Below are positions 25,289 through 34,103 of a DNA stretch of 64,000 bases, in pieces. Both the position numbers and the translations under genes were made by a program. Where the stretch lies: the NCBI GenBank assembly GCA_016710465.1, contig JADJVS010000012.1:320947-384946 (forward strand). Reading direction: 5' to 3'. The notes beneath the pieces are model-generated. The model searched no databases and had not been told where the DNA came from. It saw only the letters and a program-made list of their open reading frames with translations. The number at the start of each line of letters is the position of its first letter. The first letter of the stretch is position 1. The stretch is from Sulfuritalea sp. Its GTDB lineage: Bacteria > Pseudomonadota > Gammaproteobacteria > Burkholderiales > Rhodocyclaceae.

Positions 25289-25673
25289 GAAGCTGCATTG
25301 CCGCCAGACACCGACCAATAGGTCAATAACTGCAAAGATCGAGTAGTTCGAATTGAACTGCCGGCAGGTTCCAATAACACCGGTCATTCAGATGGCGGCC
25401 GCGTGGAGAGACCGAAGGTCGACATATTGGCCGATTGCTGCCCCACAGCCCTGACGGAGCAGCCCGGCCACAGGTTGCCACCGATTTGGCGAACGCCGCC
25501 GCGTGGAGACGTGACAGGAGCATTCTGCTGGCGTTGTCCGACGACGCTGCCGGCTTCATCGGCAGCGGCTAGTTTAGCCAGCGGCCTGGCGCGGCCCCGC
25601 AGCAAGGAAACCCGCAGGGCGGGAGCCCATGAGGCGGCGGCCTGCGGCCGGGCTGCGGCGCCACCAGTCGAAA

Positions 25674-25699
25674 ATCGCCGTCCTGCCAGCGCCGACTCT
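25674..25699 (-). repeat. Dispersed repeat AGTCGGCGCTGGC-N3-ACGGCG, copy 3
   Basis: On the minus strand this reads AGAGTCGGCGCTGGC, then AGG, then ACGGCGAT. It lies about 30 bases before the methyltransferase start and outside any gene. Confidence 0.5.
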
Positions 25700-25728
25700 C
25701 AGGGACTTCCGCTACCATCACCACCGCC

Positions 25729-26190
25729 ATGAACGCCCTTGAACTGAAAGTGCCGCCGTTGGCTCTCGCCTTCGCCTTCGCGCTGGCGATGTGGCTGGCC
25801 GCCACGCAGGTGCCGACGCTGGCCTTCGAACTGCCCGCGCACGGGATCATTGCCGCCCTCATCGCAGGCCTTGGGGCCGGCCTGGTGCTGGTCGCCGGCA
25901 TGGTGTTCCGCCGCGCCGGGACCACGGTGAATCCGACCAAACCGCAGGCGACGACGTCGGTGGTCGACACTGGCATCTATCGCATCAGCCGCAACCCGAT
26001 GTATGTCGGCTTCCTGCTCGTACTCGCCGGCTGGGCGGCGTTCCTCTCCCATGTCCTGCCCTTCCTGTTCCTGCCGGCATACGTCGGCTACATGAACCGC
26101 TTCCAGATTGCGCCCGAGGAGCGCATGCTCGGCGCCCGCTTCGGCGCCGGCTACGAGAATTACCGGCAGCGCGTGCGGCGCTGGCTGTAG
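25729..26190 (+). CDS. Isoprenylcysteine carboxyl methyltransferase-like membrane protein
   Basis: This 153-residue protein has three or four hydrophobic helices and the PEMT/ICMT-type C-terminal block TGIYRISRNPMYVGF followed by EERMLGARFGAGYENY, where SAM and substrate bind in the family. Bacterial members are small membrane methyltransferases whose substrates are mostly unknown. It is followed 29 bases later by a VOC-family gene and may be co-transcribed with it. Confidence 0.88.
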   Translation: MNALELKVPPLALAFAFALAMWLAATQVPTLAFELPAHGIIAALIAGLGAGLVLVAGMVFRRAGTTVNPTKPQATTSVVDTGIYRISRNPMYVGFLLVLAGWAAFLSHVLPFLFLPAYVGYMNRFQIAPEERMLGARFGAGYENYRQRVRRWL

Positions 26191-26219
26191 GAAGCAGATC
26201 CATCTAAAAGGAGTTCACC

Positions 26220-26618
26220 ATGGAACCGCGCATCAGCCTGATCACCCTCGGCGTCGCCGACCTGGAGCGCGCCACGCGTTTCTACCAGAACTGCCTCGGC
26301 CTGCCGCGCATAGCAACGCCACCGTCGGTGACCTTCTTCGAACTCGGCAAGACCTGGCTGGCACTCTGGTCGCGCGACAGCCTCGCGGCGGACGCCGGTG
26401 TGCCGGCGGAGGGCTCGGGCTTTCGCGGCTTTGCCCTGGCCCACAACGTACGCTCGCCGGCCGAGGTGGATGCCCTGCTCGCACACGTTGCCGCCCATGG
26501 CGCGACGATCACCCGGCCGGGGCACGCTACCGACTGGGGCGGGTATTCCGGCTACTTCACCGACCCCGACGGCTTCCTTTGGGAGGTCGCGCACAACCCG
26601 GCCTTTCCGCATGTCTGA
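26220..26618 (+). CDS. VOC-family (glyoxalase-fold) protein
   Basis: This 132-residue protein has the paired beta-alpha-beta-beta-beta units of the vicinal-oxygen-chelate superfamily: ISLITLGVADLERATRFYQN at the start and YFTDPDGFLWEVAHNP near the C-terminus, with a glutamate in the usual metal position. Members include glyoxalases, dioxygenases and resistance proteins; no narrower call is justified. AAAAGGAG lies seven bases before the ATG. It is convergent with the AraC gene. Confidence 0.85.
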   Translation: MEPRISLITLGVADLERATRFYQNCLGLPRIATPPSVTFFELGKTWLALWSRDSLAADAGVPAEGSGFRGFALAHNVRSPAEVDALLAHVAAHGATITRPGHATDWGGYSGYFTDPDGFLWEVAHNPAFPHV

Positions 26619-26627
26619 AACACCCAA

Positions 26628-27545
26628 TCAGGGCCAATCCGCGTAGGTCGTCGTCGGCAGCACGGCGCTTAGCGTCGTGGCGTCGCGCGCGGCCTTGCGG
26701 TAGGCGGCGGGCGTGAAGCCAAGGCGCTGCTTGAAGAATCGGCTGAAGTGCGAGGCGCTGCGAAAGCCCAGGTAATCGGCCAGCGCCTCGATGCTCTGTC
26801 CGGAACGCGCCAGGCGCAGCCCGGCCTCGTGGCCGAGGCGGTCGTGCAGCAGTTCCAGCGGCGTGCGTTGCAGCATCCGCACGCAGATGTCATGGAGGCG
26901 ATCGTGCGAGACACCCAGCTCCGCAGCGTAGTCGATGATGCGCCAGCGCTCGCGAAAATGCGTTTCGACCAGGTGGCGGAACCTCACCAGTAGCGCCGAG
27001 TGGCTGTCGAAACCCTGGCGCGCGACGTCCTCGAAACCGGAAAGCCGCCAGCAGTGCACCAGGATCAGCGCGACATGGGCCGTCAGGTAGTTCCACGAGC
27101 CGCGCTCGTCGCGCCTGACCTCGCGGCCGATCGCGGCGAAGGAATGGGCCACCTCGGCCAGCGTCGCCGTCGGCTCGATGGCATTCACCACCACGCTGCG
27201 GTCGTTGACCACGCGCAGGTGGATGGACTCGGCGGACTGGCCGATGGCGTCCTTGACCAGCATGTCCGAGAGCGTCAGCAGTTCGCCGCTGGCGCCGGCC
27301 GCCAGGCGCAGGAAGTGGCCGGGCCGGATCGGCACCCAGGCCAGGCAGGGCGCGGCGAGTTCCATGGGCTCGCCAGAGCCATCGATGCGGCCCTCACCGG
27401 CGCGCAACAGGATGGCGGCGCGCGAGGCGTCGCCACGCGGGTCCTGCAGGCTGAAGCGGCGTGCATGCAGGGCCGAAGCCAGCGACTGCGCACCGGCATG
27501 GGCATTGATGTTGAGGCGATAGACGCCGGGGGCCGACTCGATCAT
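26628..27545 (-). CDS. AraC-family transcriptional regulator
   Basis: This 305-residue protein has a cupin-like N-terminal domain and a C-terminal pair of helix-turn-helix motifs (about residues 205-300: IDYAAELGVSHDRLHDI, then QSIEALADYLGFRSASHFSRFFK and LGFTPAAYRK). It is divergent from the ABC importer at 27.9-31.7 kb and is its likely regulator. An inverted repeat in the shared gap could be its site. The inducer is unknown; an aromatic acid is likely from the neighbours. Confidence 0.9.
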   Translation of the reverse strand: MIESAPGVYRLNINAHAGAQSLASALHARRFSLQDPRGDASRAAILLRAGEGRIDGSGEPMELAAPCLAWVPIRPGHFLRLAAGASGELLTLSDMLVKDAIGQSAESIHLRVVNDRSVVVNAIEPTATLAEVAHSFAAIGREVRRDERGSWNYLTAHVALILVHCWRLSGFEDVARQGFDSHSALLVRFRHLVETHFRERWRIIDYAAELGVSHDRLHDICVRMLQRTPLELLHDRLGHEAGLRLARSGQSIEALADYLGFRSASHFSRFFKQRLGFTPAAYRKAARDATTLSAVLPTTTYADWP

Positions 27546-27879
27546 GTGCTCACCAGTTTCATATCACTAACCGCCAATTTTCGTTTAGTGCGAAAGTGCC
27601 TGCCTGGGCCAGCAGGTCCGGAACAGCGCCACTACCTAGGCCGCCGGGCAGGAACGGCTGCCACCTCGCCCCGGCGGCCATTCCTTCACGCGAACCGCGT
27701 TTGACCAAATTTCTCTCAGAGATTCCTGAAATATGACATTGTTGGCGGTTTGATTCAAGCCTAAAGTTTGCCCAGGTTGCGAGAACCGCCCGCAGAGGCG
27801 AACCGGCGACCGGCAGCACGCATCCCAGCCGCCCGCGGCATGTCGCGCGGCGCCGACGACAAAACGAGGAGAGAGACAA
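27546..27879. promoter_or_regulatory. Divergent control region between araC-type gene and ABC importer
   Basis: These 334 bases contain no gene. Close to the AraC start is an inverted repeat, CACTAA (27565-27570) and TTAGTG (27585-27590), in A/T-rich sequence, a candidate AraC site. Further along, ACGAGGAGAGAGA forms the ribosome-binding site of the binding-protein gene. I see no clear sigma-54 or sigma-70 pair. Confidence 0.45.
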
Positions 27880-29094
27880 ATGCGCAAGAACCTTATCGGG
27901 ACACTGGCGGTGTCCGCGGCACTCATGGCGGCGGGATTCGTCCACGCCCAGGAAATCAAGTCCATCAAGATCGGCACGGCGGCGGCCAAGACCGGCCCCG
28001 GCGCCGGCGGCGCCGGCGTCACGCACTGGCCCAACGTCAAGCTCTGGGTAGCCCAGGTCAACAAGGGCGGCGGTATCCTGCTCAAGTCCGCCGGCAACAA
28101 GCGCGTGCCGGTGGAACTGATCGAGTACGACGACCGCTCCAGCAATGACGACGCAGTCAAGGCCATCGAGCGCCTGGCCACGCAGGACAAGGCCGACTTC
28201 ATCATCGCCCCCTGGGGCACGGGCGCCAACCTGGCCACGGCGCCGGTGTTCGCCAAGTACGGCTATCCGCAGATCGCCGTCACCTCGGTCACCGACAAGG
28301 GGCCGGAACTTGCCAAGCGCTGGCCCAACAGTTTCTGGCTGCTGGGCGGCGGCCAGCACATGGCCGGCAGCCTGGTCGATCTGCTGAAGAAAATGAACGC
28401 CGAAGGCAAGATCGGCAAGAAGGTGGCGATGGTGCACGTCGCCGACGGCTACGGCCTCGACATGGTGGCCGGCGCCCGCCCGGCGCTCAAGGCCGCCGGC
28501 TTCGACGTGGTCTATGACAAATCCTATCCGCTGGGCACGCAGGACCTCTCGCCGATCGTGAACGAGATCAAGGGCCTCGGCCCGGACGCCTTCATCGCCT
28601 TCAGCTACCCGCCCGACACCTTCGGCTTCACCGAGCAGTCGAAGATCGCCGGCTTCAATCCCAAGGTCTTCTACGTCGGCGTCGGCGGCGCCTTCCCGGT
28701 CTATCGCAACAAGTTCACGGCGGCGACCATCGAGGGCGTGATGGGCACCGGCGGCTGGGACGTGGCCTCGCCGAAGATCCAGGACTACATCAAGGCGCAC
28801 AAGGAAGCCAACAACGGCGGCGAACCAGACGCCTGGGCCAGCTCGGTGCAGTACGCGGCGCTGGAAATGCTGCAACAGGCGATCGAACGCGTCGGCTCGC
28901 TGGACCGCGCGGCGGTGACCAAGGAACTGGGCAGCGGCGAGTTCGACACCGTGATCGGCAAGCTCAAACTCAAGGGCAATGTGCGCGAGAACCCCTGGGC
29001 CGTCGGCCAGTGGCAGGGCGGCAGCTTCTACGGCCTGGCGCCGACCAACCTGCCCGGCGCGCATGCGCCAGTCCTCAAACCCGCCTGGAAATAA
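27880..29094 (+). CDS. Branched-chain-type ABC transporter substrate-binding protein
   Basis: This 404-residue periplasmic protein has a signal peptide (MRKNLIGTLAVSAALMAAG, probable cut after VHA) and a LivK-like fold with KSIKIGTAAAKTGPGAG, the ligand-binding entry of type I periplasmic proteins. Together with four downstream genes it forms a complete five-component importer. Such importers in aromatic degraders often carry benzoate-like or phenylpropanoid acids rather than amino acids, and the adjacent aldehyde dehydrogenase supports that here. The ligand is not readable. Confidence 0.9.
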   Translation: MRKNLIGTLAVSAALMAAGFVHAQEIKSIKIGTAAAKTGPGAGGAGVTHWPNVKLWVAQVNKGGGILLKSAGNKRVPVELIEYDDRSSNDDAVKAIERLATQDKADFIIAPWGTGANLATAPVFAKYGYPQIAVTSVTDKGPELAKRWPNSFWLLGGGQHMAGSLVDLLKKMNAEGKIGKKVAMVHVADGYGLDMVAGARPALKAAGFDVVYDKSYPLGTQDLSPIVNEIKGLGPDAFIAFSYPPDTFGFTEQSKIAGFNPKVFYVGVGGAFPVYRNKFTAATIEGVMGTGGWDVASPKIQDYIKAHKEANNGGEPDAWASSVQYAALEMLQQAIERVGSLDRAAVTKELGSGEFDTVIGKLKLKGNVRENPWAVGQWQGGSFYGLAPTNLPGAHAPVLKPAWK

Positions 29095-29160
29095 TCACGG
29101 CTTGAGCCCCACGGGGCCGCGCCTGCGGAAACAGGCCGGCCCCTCATCGACCACCCCGCA

Positions 29161-30030
29161 ATGCTGACCGCCATCCTCGTCGCCAGCGTGCTGCTGGGAG
29201 GCGCCTACGCCCTGATGGCGATGGGCCTCACCCTGCAGTACGGCGTCGCCCGCATCATGAACCTCGCCACCGGCGAGACCCTGATGGGTGCCGCCTTCGG
29301 CTCCTTCTGGCTATTCACCGCCATGCAGCTCAGCCCGCTGCTGAGCCTGCTGTTCATCGTGCCGCTGGCCTTCGCCATCAACTGGGCGATCTACCGCTGG
29401 CTGCTAACGCCGCTGGTGCGCCGCGCGAAGAACCAGGGCATGCTCGAAGTCGACAGCATCCTCGCCACCTTCGGCCTGCTTTTCGTCATCGAGGGTGCGA
29501 TGCTGGCGGGATTCGGCGGCAACTACTACAGCTATTCCTTCCTCGCCGAACCGGTGACGTTACTGGGCCATTCCTTCGGGCTCAACCGGGTGGTCGCCTT
29601 TGGTGTCGCCGCGCTGATGGCGCTCGCCCTCTACCTCGGCCTCAACCGCACGCGCTACGGCACGGCGATCCGCGCCGTGGCGGTGGATCCGGTGGCCGCC
29701 GGCCTGGTTGCCATCGACGTGCCGCGTGCCGCCGCCTTCGCCTTCGCCCTGGGCGGCGCACTGACGGCCTGCGGCGGCAGCCTGCTGTCGATGTTCCTCA
29801 CCTTCAACGCCTCGATGGGCGTGGTGTTCACCATGAAGGCGCTGATCATCGTCATCATGGGCGGCGTCGGCGATCCGCGCGGCGCGGTGATCGCCGCCTT
29901 CCTGCTGGCGCTGGTGGAAACCGTCGTCGCCGCGCTGGTCGATCCCGGCCTGACGCTGGCCGCGACCTACCTGCTGTTCGTGCTGACCCTGCTGTTCCGC
30001 CCGCAGGGCCTGATGGGGCGGCGCACATGA
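29161..30030 (+). CDS. livH: Branched-chain-type ABC transporter permease (LivH-like)
   Basis: This 289-residue membrane protein has about eight hydrophobic segments and the LivH permease pattern: ALMAMGLTLQYGVARIMNLA near the start and the coupling region NRTRYGTAIRAVAVD near residue 162. VIMGGVGDPRGA, near the end, is the usual LivH signature. It overlaps the next gene by four bases. No clear Shine-Dalgarno sequence precedes the ATG. Confidence 0.9.
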   Translation: MLTAILVASVLLGGAYALMAMGLTLQYGVARIMNLATGETLMGAAFGSFWLFTAMQLSPLLSLLFIVPLAFAINWAIYRWLLTPLVRRAKNQGMLEVDSILATFGLLFVIEGAMLAGFGGNYYSYSFLAEPVTLLGHSFGLNRVVAFGVAALMALALYLGLNRTRYGTAIRAVAVDPVAAGLVAIDVPRAAAFAFALGGALTACGGSLLSMFLTFNASMGVVFTMKALIIVIMGGVGDPRGAVIAAFLLALVETVVAALVDPGLTLAATYLLFVLTLLFRPQGLMGRRT

Positions 30031-30968
30031 TCTTTCCCATGCAGCGCCGCGAAGTGATTGCCGTGGTCGCATCGACCGCCGCGCTGGCGCTGCTGGCCGG
30101 CCTGCCGCTGGCCGACGACGGCTTCTGGCTGGCGCTGGCGATCTCGATTGCCAGCTACGTGGCGATGGCCACCGCCTGGGCGCTGTTTTCCGGGCCGACC
30201 AACTATGTTTCGCTGGCCACCGCCGCCTTCTTCGGCAGCGGCGCCTATGTGGTTTCGGCCCTGGCCGAAACGGCGCCCTGGCCCGTGGTGCTCGTCGCGG
30301 CGGCGCTGGTCGGTGCCCTGCTGGCGCTGGCGACGGGGCTGGCGACGCTGCGCCTGTCGGGGGTGTACTTCGTGATCTTCAGTTTCGGCCTCGCCGAGCT
30401 GATCCGCCAGCTCGTCACCTACTACCAGACGCAAGTCACCGGCTCGGTCGGGCGCTACATCTTCGTCACGATTTCGGCATCCGAGATCTACTGGCAACTG
30501 CTCGGCCTGTGCGCCATCGCCCTGTTCACCGGCTGGGCGATCCAGCGTTCGCGCCTGGGCTTTGCGCTGCGCGTTATCGGCGACGACGAAACTGTCGCCG
30601 CGCACAGCGGCATCGACACCGCGCGCGTCAAGGTCCTGCTGTTCTGCATCAGCGGCGCGCTGATCGCGCTGGTGGGCGCGGTGATGGCGCCGCGCTTCAC
30701 CTACATCGAACCACAGATCGCCTACAACCCGATGGTTTCCTTCCAGGTGGTGATCATGGCGCTGCTGGGCGGCAGCAAACGCCTGTGGGGGCCGCTGGTC
30801 GGCGTGATCCCCTTCGTCCTGCTCCACGAATGGATCGCCGGCCGCTTCCCCAACCACACCCATCTGCTGCTTGGGATGGTGTTCCTGCTGGTCGTGTATT
30901 TCGTGCCGCAGGGCGTATCGGGCTGGCTGGAGAAGGCCTGGCGCAGGATTCGCGGAGAGTCGGCGTGA
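30027..30968 (+). CDS. livM: Branched-chain-type ABC transporter permease (LivM-like)
   Basis: This 313-residue protein is the second permease, with about ten hydrophobic segments. It shows TNYVSLATAAFFGSGAYV and the ATPase-contact segment QRSRLGFALRVIGDDE near residue 171. LLGGSKRLWGPLVG near the end is a LivM hallmark. The ATG overlaps the livH stop and the stop overlaps the livG start (GTGA). Confidence 0.9.
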   Translation: MIFPMQRREVIAVVASTAALALLAGLPLADDGFWLALAISIASYVAMATAWALFSGPTNYVSLATAAFFGSGAYVVSALAETAPWPVVLVAAALVGALLALATGLATLRLSGVYFVIFSFGLAELIRQLVTYYQTQVTGSVGRYIFVTISASEIYWQLLGLCAIALFTGWAIQRSRLGFALRVIGDDETVAAHSGIDTARVKVLLFCISGALIALVGAVMAPRFTYIEPQIAYNPMVSFQVVIMALLGGSKRLWGPLVGVIPFVLLHEWIAGRFPNHTHLLLGMVFLLVVYFVPQGVSGWLEKAWRRIRGESA

Positions 30969-31699
30969 GCAGCACGGCGATTCTTTCGGTGACCGGCCTC
31001 TCCAAGGCCTTCGGCGGCCTGCTGGCGGTGAACCAGATTTCCTTCGACGTTCACCGGGGCGAGATCGTCGGCCTGATCGGCCCCAACGGCTCGGGCAAGA
31101 CCACGCTGCTCAACCTGATCTCGGGTGCGCTGGCGCCGACCCAGGGCAGCGTGCGCCTGCGCCGGCGCGAGCTGACCGGCCTGCCGCCGCACCGCATCGC
31201 CCGCGCCGGCATCAGCCGCAGCTTCCAACTGGTGCGCGTGCTGCCCTCACTGACCGCGCTGGAGAACGTCATGGTCGGCGCCACCTTCGGCCCCGATGCC
31301 GTGTGGGGCGCCGAAGCGGCAGCCATCGCCCGCGCCCTGCTCGAGCGCGTGGGACTCGGCGGCCGCGAGAACGCGATGCCCGAGGCGATGACCTACATCG
31401 ACCAGAAGCGCATCGAACTGGCGCGGGCGCTCGCCGCCGACCCGCAGGTGCTGCTGCTCGACGAATGGCTGGCCGGCCTCAACCCGACCGAGCTGCGGAT
31501 CGGCATCGCGCTGATCGAATCCCTGCACGCCGAGGGCCGCACGATCCTGATGGTCGAACACGTGATGGATGCGATCCGCTCGCTGTGCGACCGCTGCGTG
31601 GTGATGAATGCGGGCAGCAAACTGGCCGAAGGCTCGCCGGAGCAGGTGCTGTCCAACCACGAGGTCATTGCCGCCTATCTCGGGGATGACCATGCTTGA
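30965..31699 (+). CDS. livG: Branched-chain-type ABC transporter ATP-binding protein (LivG-like)
   Basis: This 244-residue ATPase has Walker A GPNGSGKT (about residues 39-46), the LivG-specific RAGISRSFQLVRVLPSLT, Walker B VLLLDEWLAG and the switch histidine of MVEHVMDAI. The signature region (MPEAMTYIDQKRIELARALA) departs from the canonical LSGGQ but lies in the right place. Translation starts at GTG 30965, overlapping livM, and the gene overlaps livF by eight bases. Confidence 0.9.
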   Translation: MSSTAILSVTGLSKAFGGLLAVNQISFDVHRGEIVGLIGPNGSGKTTLLNLISGALAPTQGSVRLRRRELTGLPPHRIARAGISRSFQLVRVLPSLTALENVMVGATFGPDAVWGAEAAAIARALLERVGLGGRENAMPEAMTYIDQKRIELARALAADPQVLLLDEWLAGLNPTELRIGIALIESLHAEGRTILMVEHVMDAIRSLCDRCVVMNAGSKLAEGSPEQVLSNHEVIAAYLGDDHA

Positions 31700-33887
31700 G
31701 ATCCGCGAGGCCACGGTCAGCTACGGCAGCCACCGCGCGCTGGACGGCGTTTCGCTCAGCGTCGACCGGGGCGAGATCGTCGTCATCCTCGGCGCCAACG
31801 GCGCCGGCAAGACCACGCTGCTGAAAGCCGTCGCCGGCCTGCAGGCGGCGGCCGCGCCCACGCGCATCGAGCTCGACGGCCGCTCGCTCGCCGGCGCCAA
31901 GCCGCACCATATCGTCGAGGCGGGCATCGCCCTGGTACCCGAAGGACGCGGAATCTTCGGCGATCTGACGGTGGCCGAAAACCTGGCGCTGGGCGCCTAC
32001 GCGCAACGCGCGCGTGCCGGCGAAGCGGACCGCCTGGAGCGCGTGCTGGCGTTGTTCCCCAAGCTCGCCGAACGCCGCCGCCAGATCGTGCGCACCATGA
32101 GCGGCGGCGAGCAGCAGATGGTCGCCATCGGCCGCGCCCTGATGTCGGCGCCCGACATCCTGCTGCTCGACGAGCCCTCGCTGGGCCTGTCGCCGCTGGT
32201 CTGCGGCGAACTCTTCGCTGCGCTGGGCCGCGTGCGCGAGACCGGCACCGGCATCCTGCTGGTCGAGCAGAACGCCAGGCGCAGCCTCGAAATCGCCGAT
32301 CGCGGCTACCTGCTGGAAAACGGCCGCATCGTCGGCAGCGGCAGCGCCGCGCAACTGCGCAATGACGAATCAGTACAGCGCGCCTACCTCGGCGCCGCCA
32401 TTCCCAACCCCCACCCAACCCGGGAGAACGCCATGCTGCAAGCCCAGATGATCATCAACAACCAGGACGTGCCCTCCACCAATGGCGCGACGTTCGACCG
32501 CCTCAACCCGATCTCGGGCGCGGTGGCCACGCGCTACGCGGCGGCCAGCGTGGACAGCGCCACGGCCGCCGCCGATGCCGCCGCCGCAGCCTTCGCCGGC
32601 TGGTCGCAGACCGGCCCCGGCGCGCGCCGCGCCCTGCTCAACAAGGCTGCCGAGATCCTGGACAAGCGCACGCCGGACTTCATCGCCGCGATGGGTGCCG
32701 AGACAGGCGCCGCCGCACCCTGGGCTGGCTTCAACTGCTTCCTCGCCGCCAACATGCTGCGTGAGGCGGCGAGCATGACAACCCAGGTCAAGGGCGAGAT
32801 CATCCCCTCGGACAAGCCCGGCGCGTTGGCCATGGCCCTGCGCCAGCCCGCCGGCGTGGTGCTCGGCATCGCGCCGTGGAATGCGCCCGTCATCCTCGGG
32901 GTGCGCGCCGTGGCGATGCCGCTGGCCTGCGGCAACACCGTGGTGCTGAAGGGCTCCGAGCTGTGCCCGATGACCCACCGCCTGATCGGCGAGGTGCTGC
33001 GCGATGCCGGCTTTCCGCGCGGCGTGGTGAATGTGGTGCTCAACGCGCCGGACGACGCCCGCGCCGTGGTCAACGCGCTGATCGCGCACCCGGCGGTGCG
33101 GCGCGTGAACTTCACCGGCTCGACCCGCGTCGGCCGCCTGGTCGCCGAGGAAGCCGCGCGCCAGCTCAAGCCCTGCCTGCTCGAACTCGGCGGCAAGGCG
33201 CCGCTGGTGGTGCTCGACGACGCCGACCTCGACGAGGCGGTGAAGGCCGCCGCCTTCGGCGCCTTCTTCAACTCGGGGCAGATCTGCATGTCCACCGAAC
33301 GCATCATCGTGGACCAGAAAGTCGCCGACGCCTTCGTCGAAAAATTTGCCGCCAAGGCCGCCTCGCTCAAGGCCGGGCTGCCCGGCACCGAAGGCTGCGC
33401 CCTGGGCTCGATGATCGGCGCCGAGGCCGCCGCCCGCGTCAAGGCGCTGATCGACGACGCCGTGGCCAAGGGCGCGCGCCTCGCCACCGGCGGCAAGGCG
33501 CCCGAGGGCAGCATCATGCAGACCGCCGTGCTCGACCACGTGACGCCGGCGATGCGGCTCTACGCCGAGGAATCCTTCGGCCCGGTGGCCGCCGTGATGC
33601 GCTTCCACGACATCGAGGAAGCCGTCTCGCTGGCCAACGACACCGAGTACGGGCTCTCGGCTGCGGTCTTCGGCCGCGACGTGGTGCGCGCCATGGACGT
33701 GGCGCGGCGCATCGAGTCCGGCATCTGCCACATCAACGCGCCGACGGTGCACGACGAAGGCCAGATGCCCTTCGGCGGCGTCAAGGCCAGCGGCTGGGGC
33801 CGCTTCGGCGGCCAGGCGGCGATCGCCGAATTCACCGACCTGCGCTGGATCACGGTGCAGACGACGCCGCAGCACTATCCAATTTGA
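31692..33887 (+). CDS. livF: LivF-like ATP-binding protein fused in frame to an aldehyde dehydrogenase
   Basis: One frame of 731 residues runs through two complete proteins. Residues 1-238 or so are a LivF-type ATPase with Walker A GANGAGKT, signature MSGGEQQM, Walker B LLLDEPSLG and the end block ESVQRAYLGAAI, where LivF normally stops. About ten proline- and asparagine-rich residues (PNPHPTRENA) then lead directly into a full aldehyde dehydrogenase at residue 248. The linker DNA looks like an ordinary spacer containing a GGGAG ribosome-binding site, so the missing stop may be a point change or read error, and the dehydrogenase can also start internally. The fusion seen here would be new if confirmed. 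Confidence 0.85.
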   Translation: MLEIREATVSYGSHRALDGVSLSVDRGEIVVILGANGAGKTTLLKAVAGLQAAAAPTRIELDGRSLAGAKPHHIVEAGIALVPEGRGIFGDLTVAENLALGAYAQRARAGEADRLERVLALFPKLAERRRQIVRTMSGGEQQMVAIGRALMSAPDILLLDEPSLGLSPLVCGELFAALGRVRETGTGILLVEQNARRSLEIADRGYLLENGRIVGSGSAAQLRNDESVQRAYLGAAIPNPHPTRENAMLQAQMIINNQDVPSTNGATFDRLNPISGAVATRYAAASVDSATAAADAAAAAFAGWSQTGPGARRALLNKAAEILDKRTPDFIAAMGAETGAAAPWAGFNCFLAANMLREAASMTTQVKGEIIPSDKPGALAMALRQPAGVVLGIAPWNAPVILGVRAVAMPLACGNTVVLKGSELCPMTHRLIGEVLRDAGFPRGVVNVVLNAPDDARAVVNALIAHPAVRRVNFTGSTRVGRLVAEEAARQLKPCLLELGGKAPLVVLDDADLDEAVKAAAFGAFFNSGQICMSTERIIVDQKVADAFVEKFAAKAASLKAGLPGTEGCALGSMIGAEAAARVKALIDDAVAKGARLATGGKAPEGSIMQTAVLDHVTPAMRLYAEESFGPVAAVMRFHDIEEAVSLANDTEYGLSAAVFGRDVVRAMDVARRIESGICHINAPTVHDEGQMPFGGVKASGWGRFGGQAAIAEFTDLRWITVQTTPQHYPI
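32433..33887 (+). CDS. Aldehyde dehydrogenase, vanillin/benzaldehyde type (internal start of the fused frame)
   Basis: From the internal ATG at 32433, preceded by CGGGAGAACGCC, this segment encodes a normal-length 484-residue NAD(P) aldehyde dehydrogenase. It has GIAPWNAPVILGVRA, FTGSTRVGRLVAEE, the glutamate of LELGGKAPL and the catalytic cysteine of NSGQICMST. The sequence is closest in style to salicylaldehyde, vanillin and benzaldehyde dehydrogenases. It would oxidise an aromatic aldehyde to the acid. It may be made both as a fusion and as a free enzyme. Confidence 0.88.
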   Translation: MLQAQMIINNQDVPSTNGATFDRLNPISGAVATRYAAASVDSATAAADAAAAAFAGWSQTGPGARRALLNKAAEILDKRTPDFIAAMGAETGAAAPWAGFNCFLAANMLREAASMTTQVKGEIIPSDKPGALAMALRQPAGVVLGIAPWNAPVILGVRAVAMPLACGNTVVLKGSELCPMTHRLIGEVLRDAGFPRGVVNVVLNAPDDARAVVNALIAHPAVRRVNFTGSTRVGRLVAEEAARQLKPCLLELGGKAPLVVLDDADLDEAVKAAAFGAFFNSGQICMSTERIIVDQKVADAFVEKFAAKAASLKAGLPGTEGCALGSMIGAEAAARVKALIDDAVAKGARLATGGKAPEGSIMQTAVLDHVTPAMRLYAEESFGPVAAVMRFHDIEEAVSLANDTEYGLSAAVFGRDVVRAMDVARRIESGICHINAPTVHDEGQMPFGGVKASGWGRFGGQAAIAEFTDLRWITVQTTPQHYPI

Positions 33888-33893
33888 GCCATA

Positions 33894-33921
33894 AATCGCC
33901 GTACCGTGGGCGCCGACTCTT
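33894..33921 (-). repeat. Dispersed repeat AGTCGGCGCTGGC-N3-ACGGCG, copy 4
   Basis: On the minus strand this is AAGAGTCGGCGCCCAC, then GGT, then ACGGCGAT. It lies six bases after the dehydrogenase stop codon, outside any gene. Confidence 0.5.
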
Positions 33922-34065
33922 GGTGGGCCCACGCTGTTACCCTCTTTATTACCCTTACTTAGGGGTAACTACCCCTTTCCGCACCCATGTTGCTCCTGGT
34001 CCGCGCCCTTGGCATTCCACAGAACCTGCAGCCTGCTGCTCGCGCAATACGCGTCGCACCATGTC

Positions 34066-34088
34066 GCGGCTGCACCTGGTGCAGCCGC
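34066..34088. terminator. Strong hairpin at the end of the bta gene group
   Basis: GCGGCTGCAC and GTGCAGCCGC form a perfect 10-base stem with a three-base loop, 16 bases downstream of the stop of the small minus-strand gene. No T-run follows, so intrinsic termination is uncertain. Confidence 0.4.
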
Positions 34089-34103
34089 GCCAAGCGCGCC
34101 GGT

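Larger units (their letters stand above)
25168..25728. other. Gene-free stretch with a long hairpin
   Basis: These 561 bases hold no convincing gene. The main structure is a hairpin at 25249-25288 with 12-base arms (AGCGGACGTAGC and GCTACGTCCGCT) around a 14-base loop, which looks like a palindromic mobile or REP element. A copy of the dispersed repeat lies at 25674-25699. Confidence 0.5.

Noticed and set aside
33951..33977. Alternative hairpins TTACCC/GGGTAA and AGGGG/CCCCT after the aldehyde dehydrogenase
   Set aside because: Stems are short, the T-run is only three bases, and there is no leader peptide to support attenuation.
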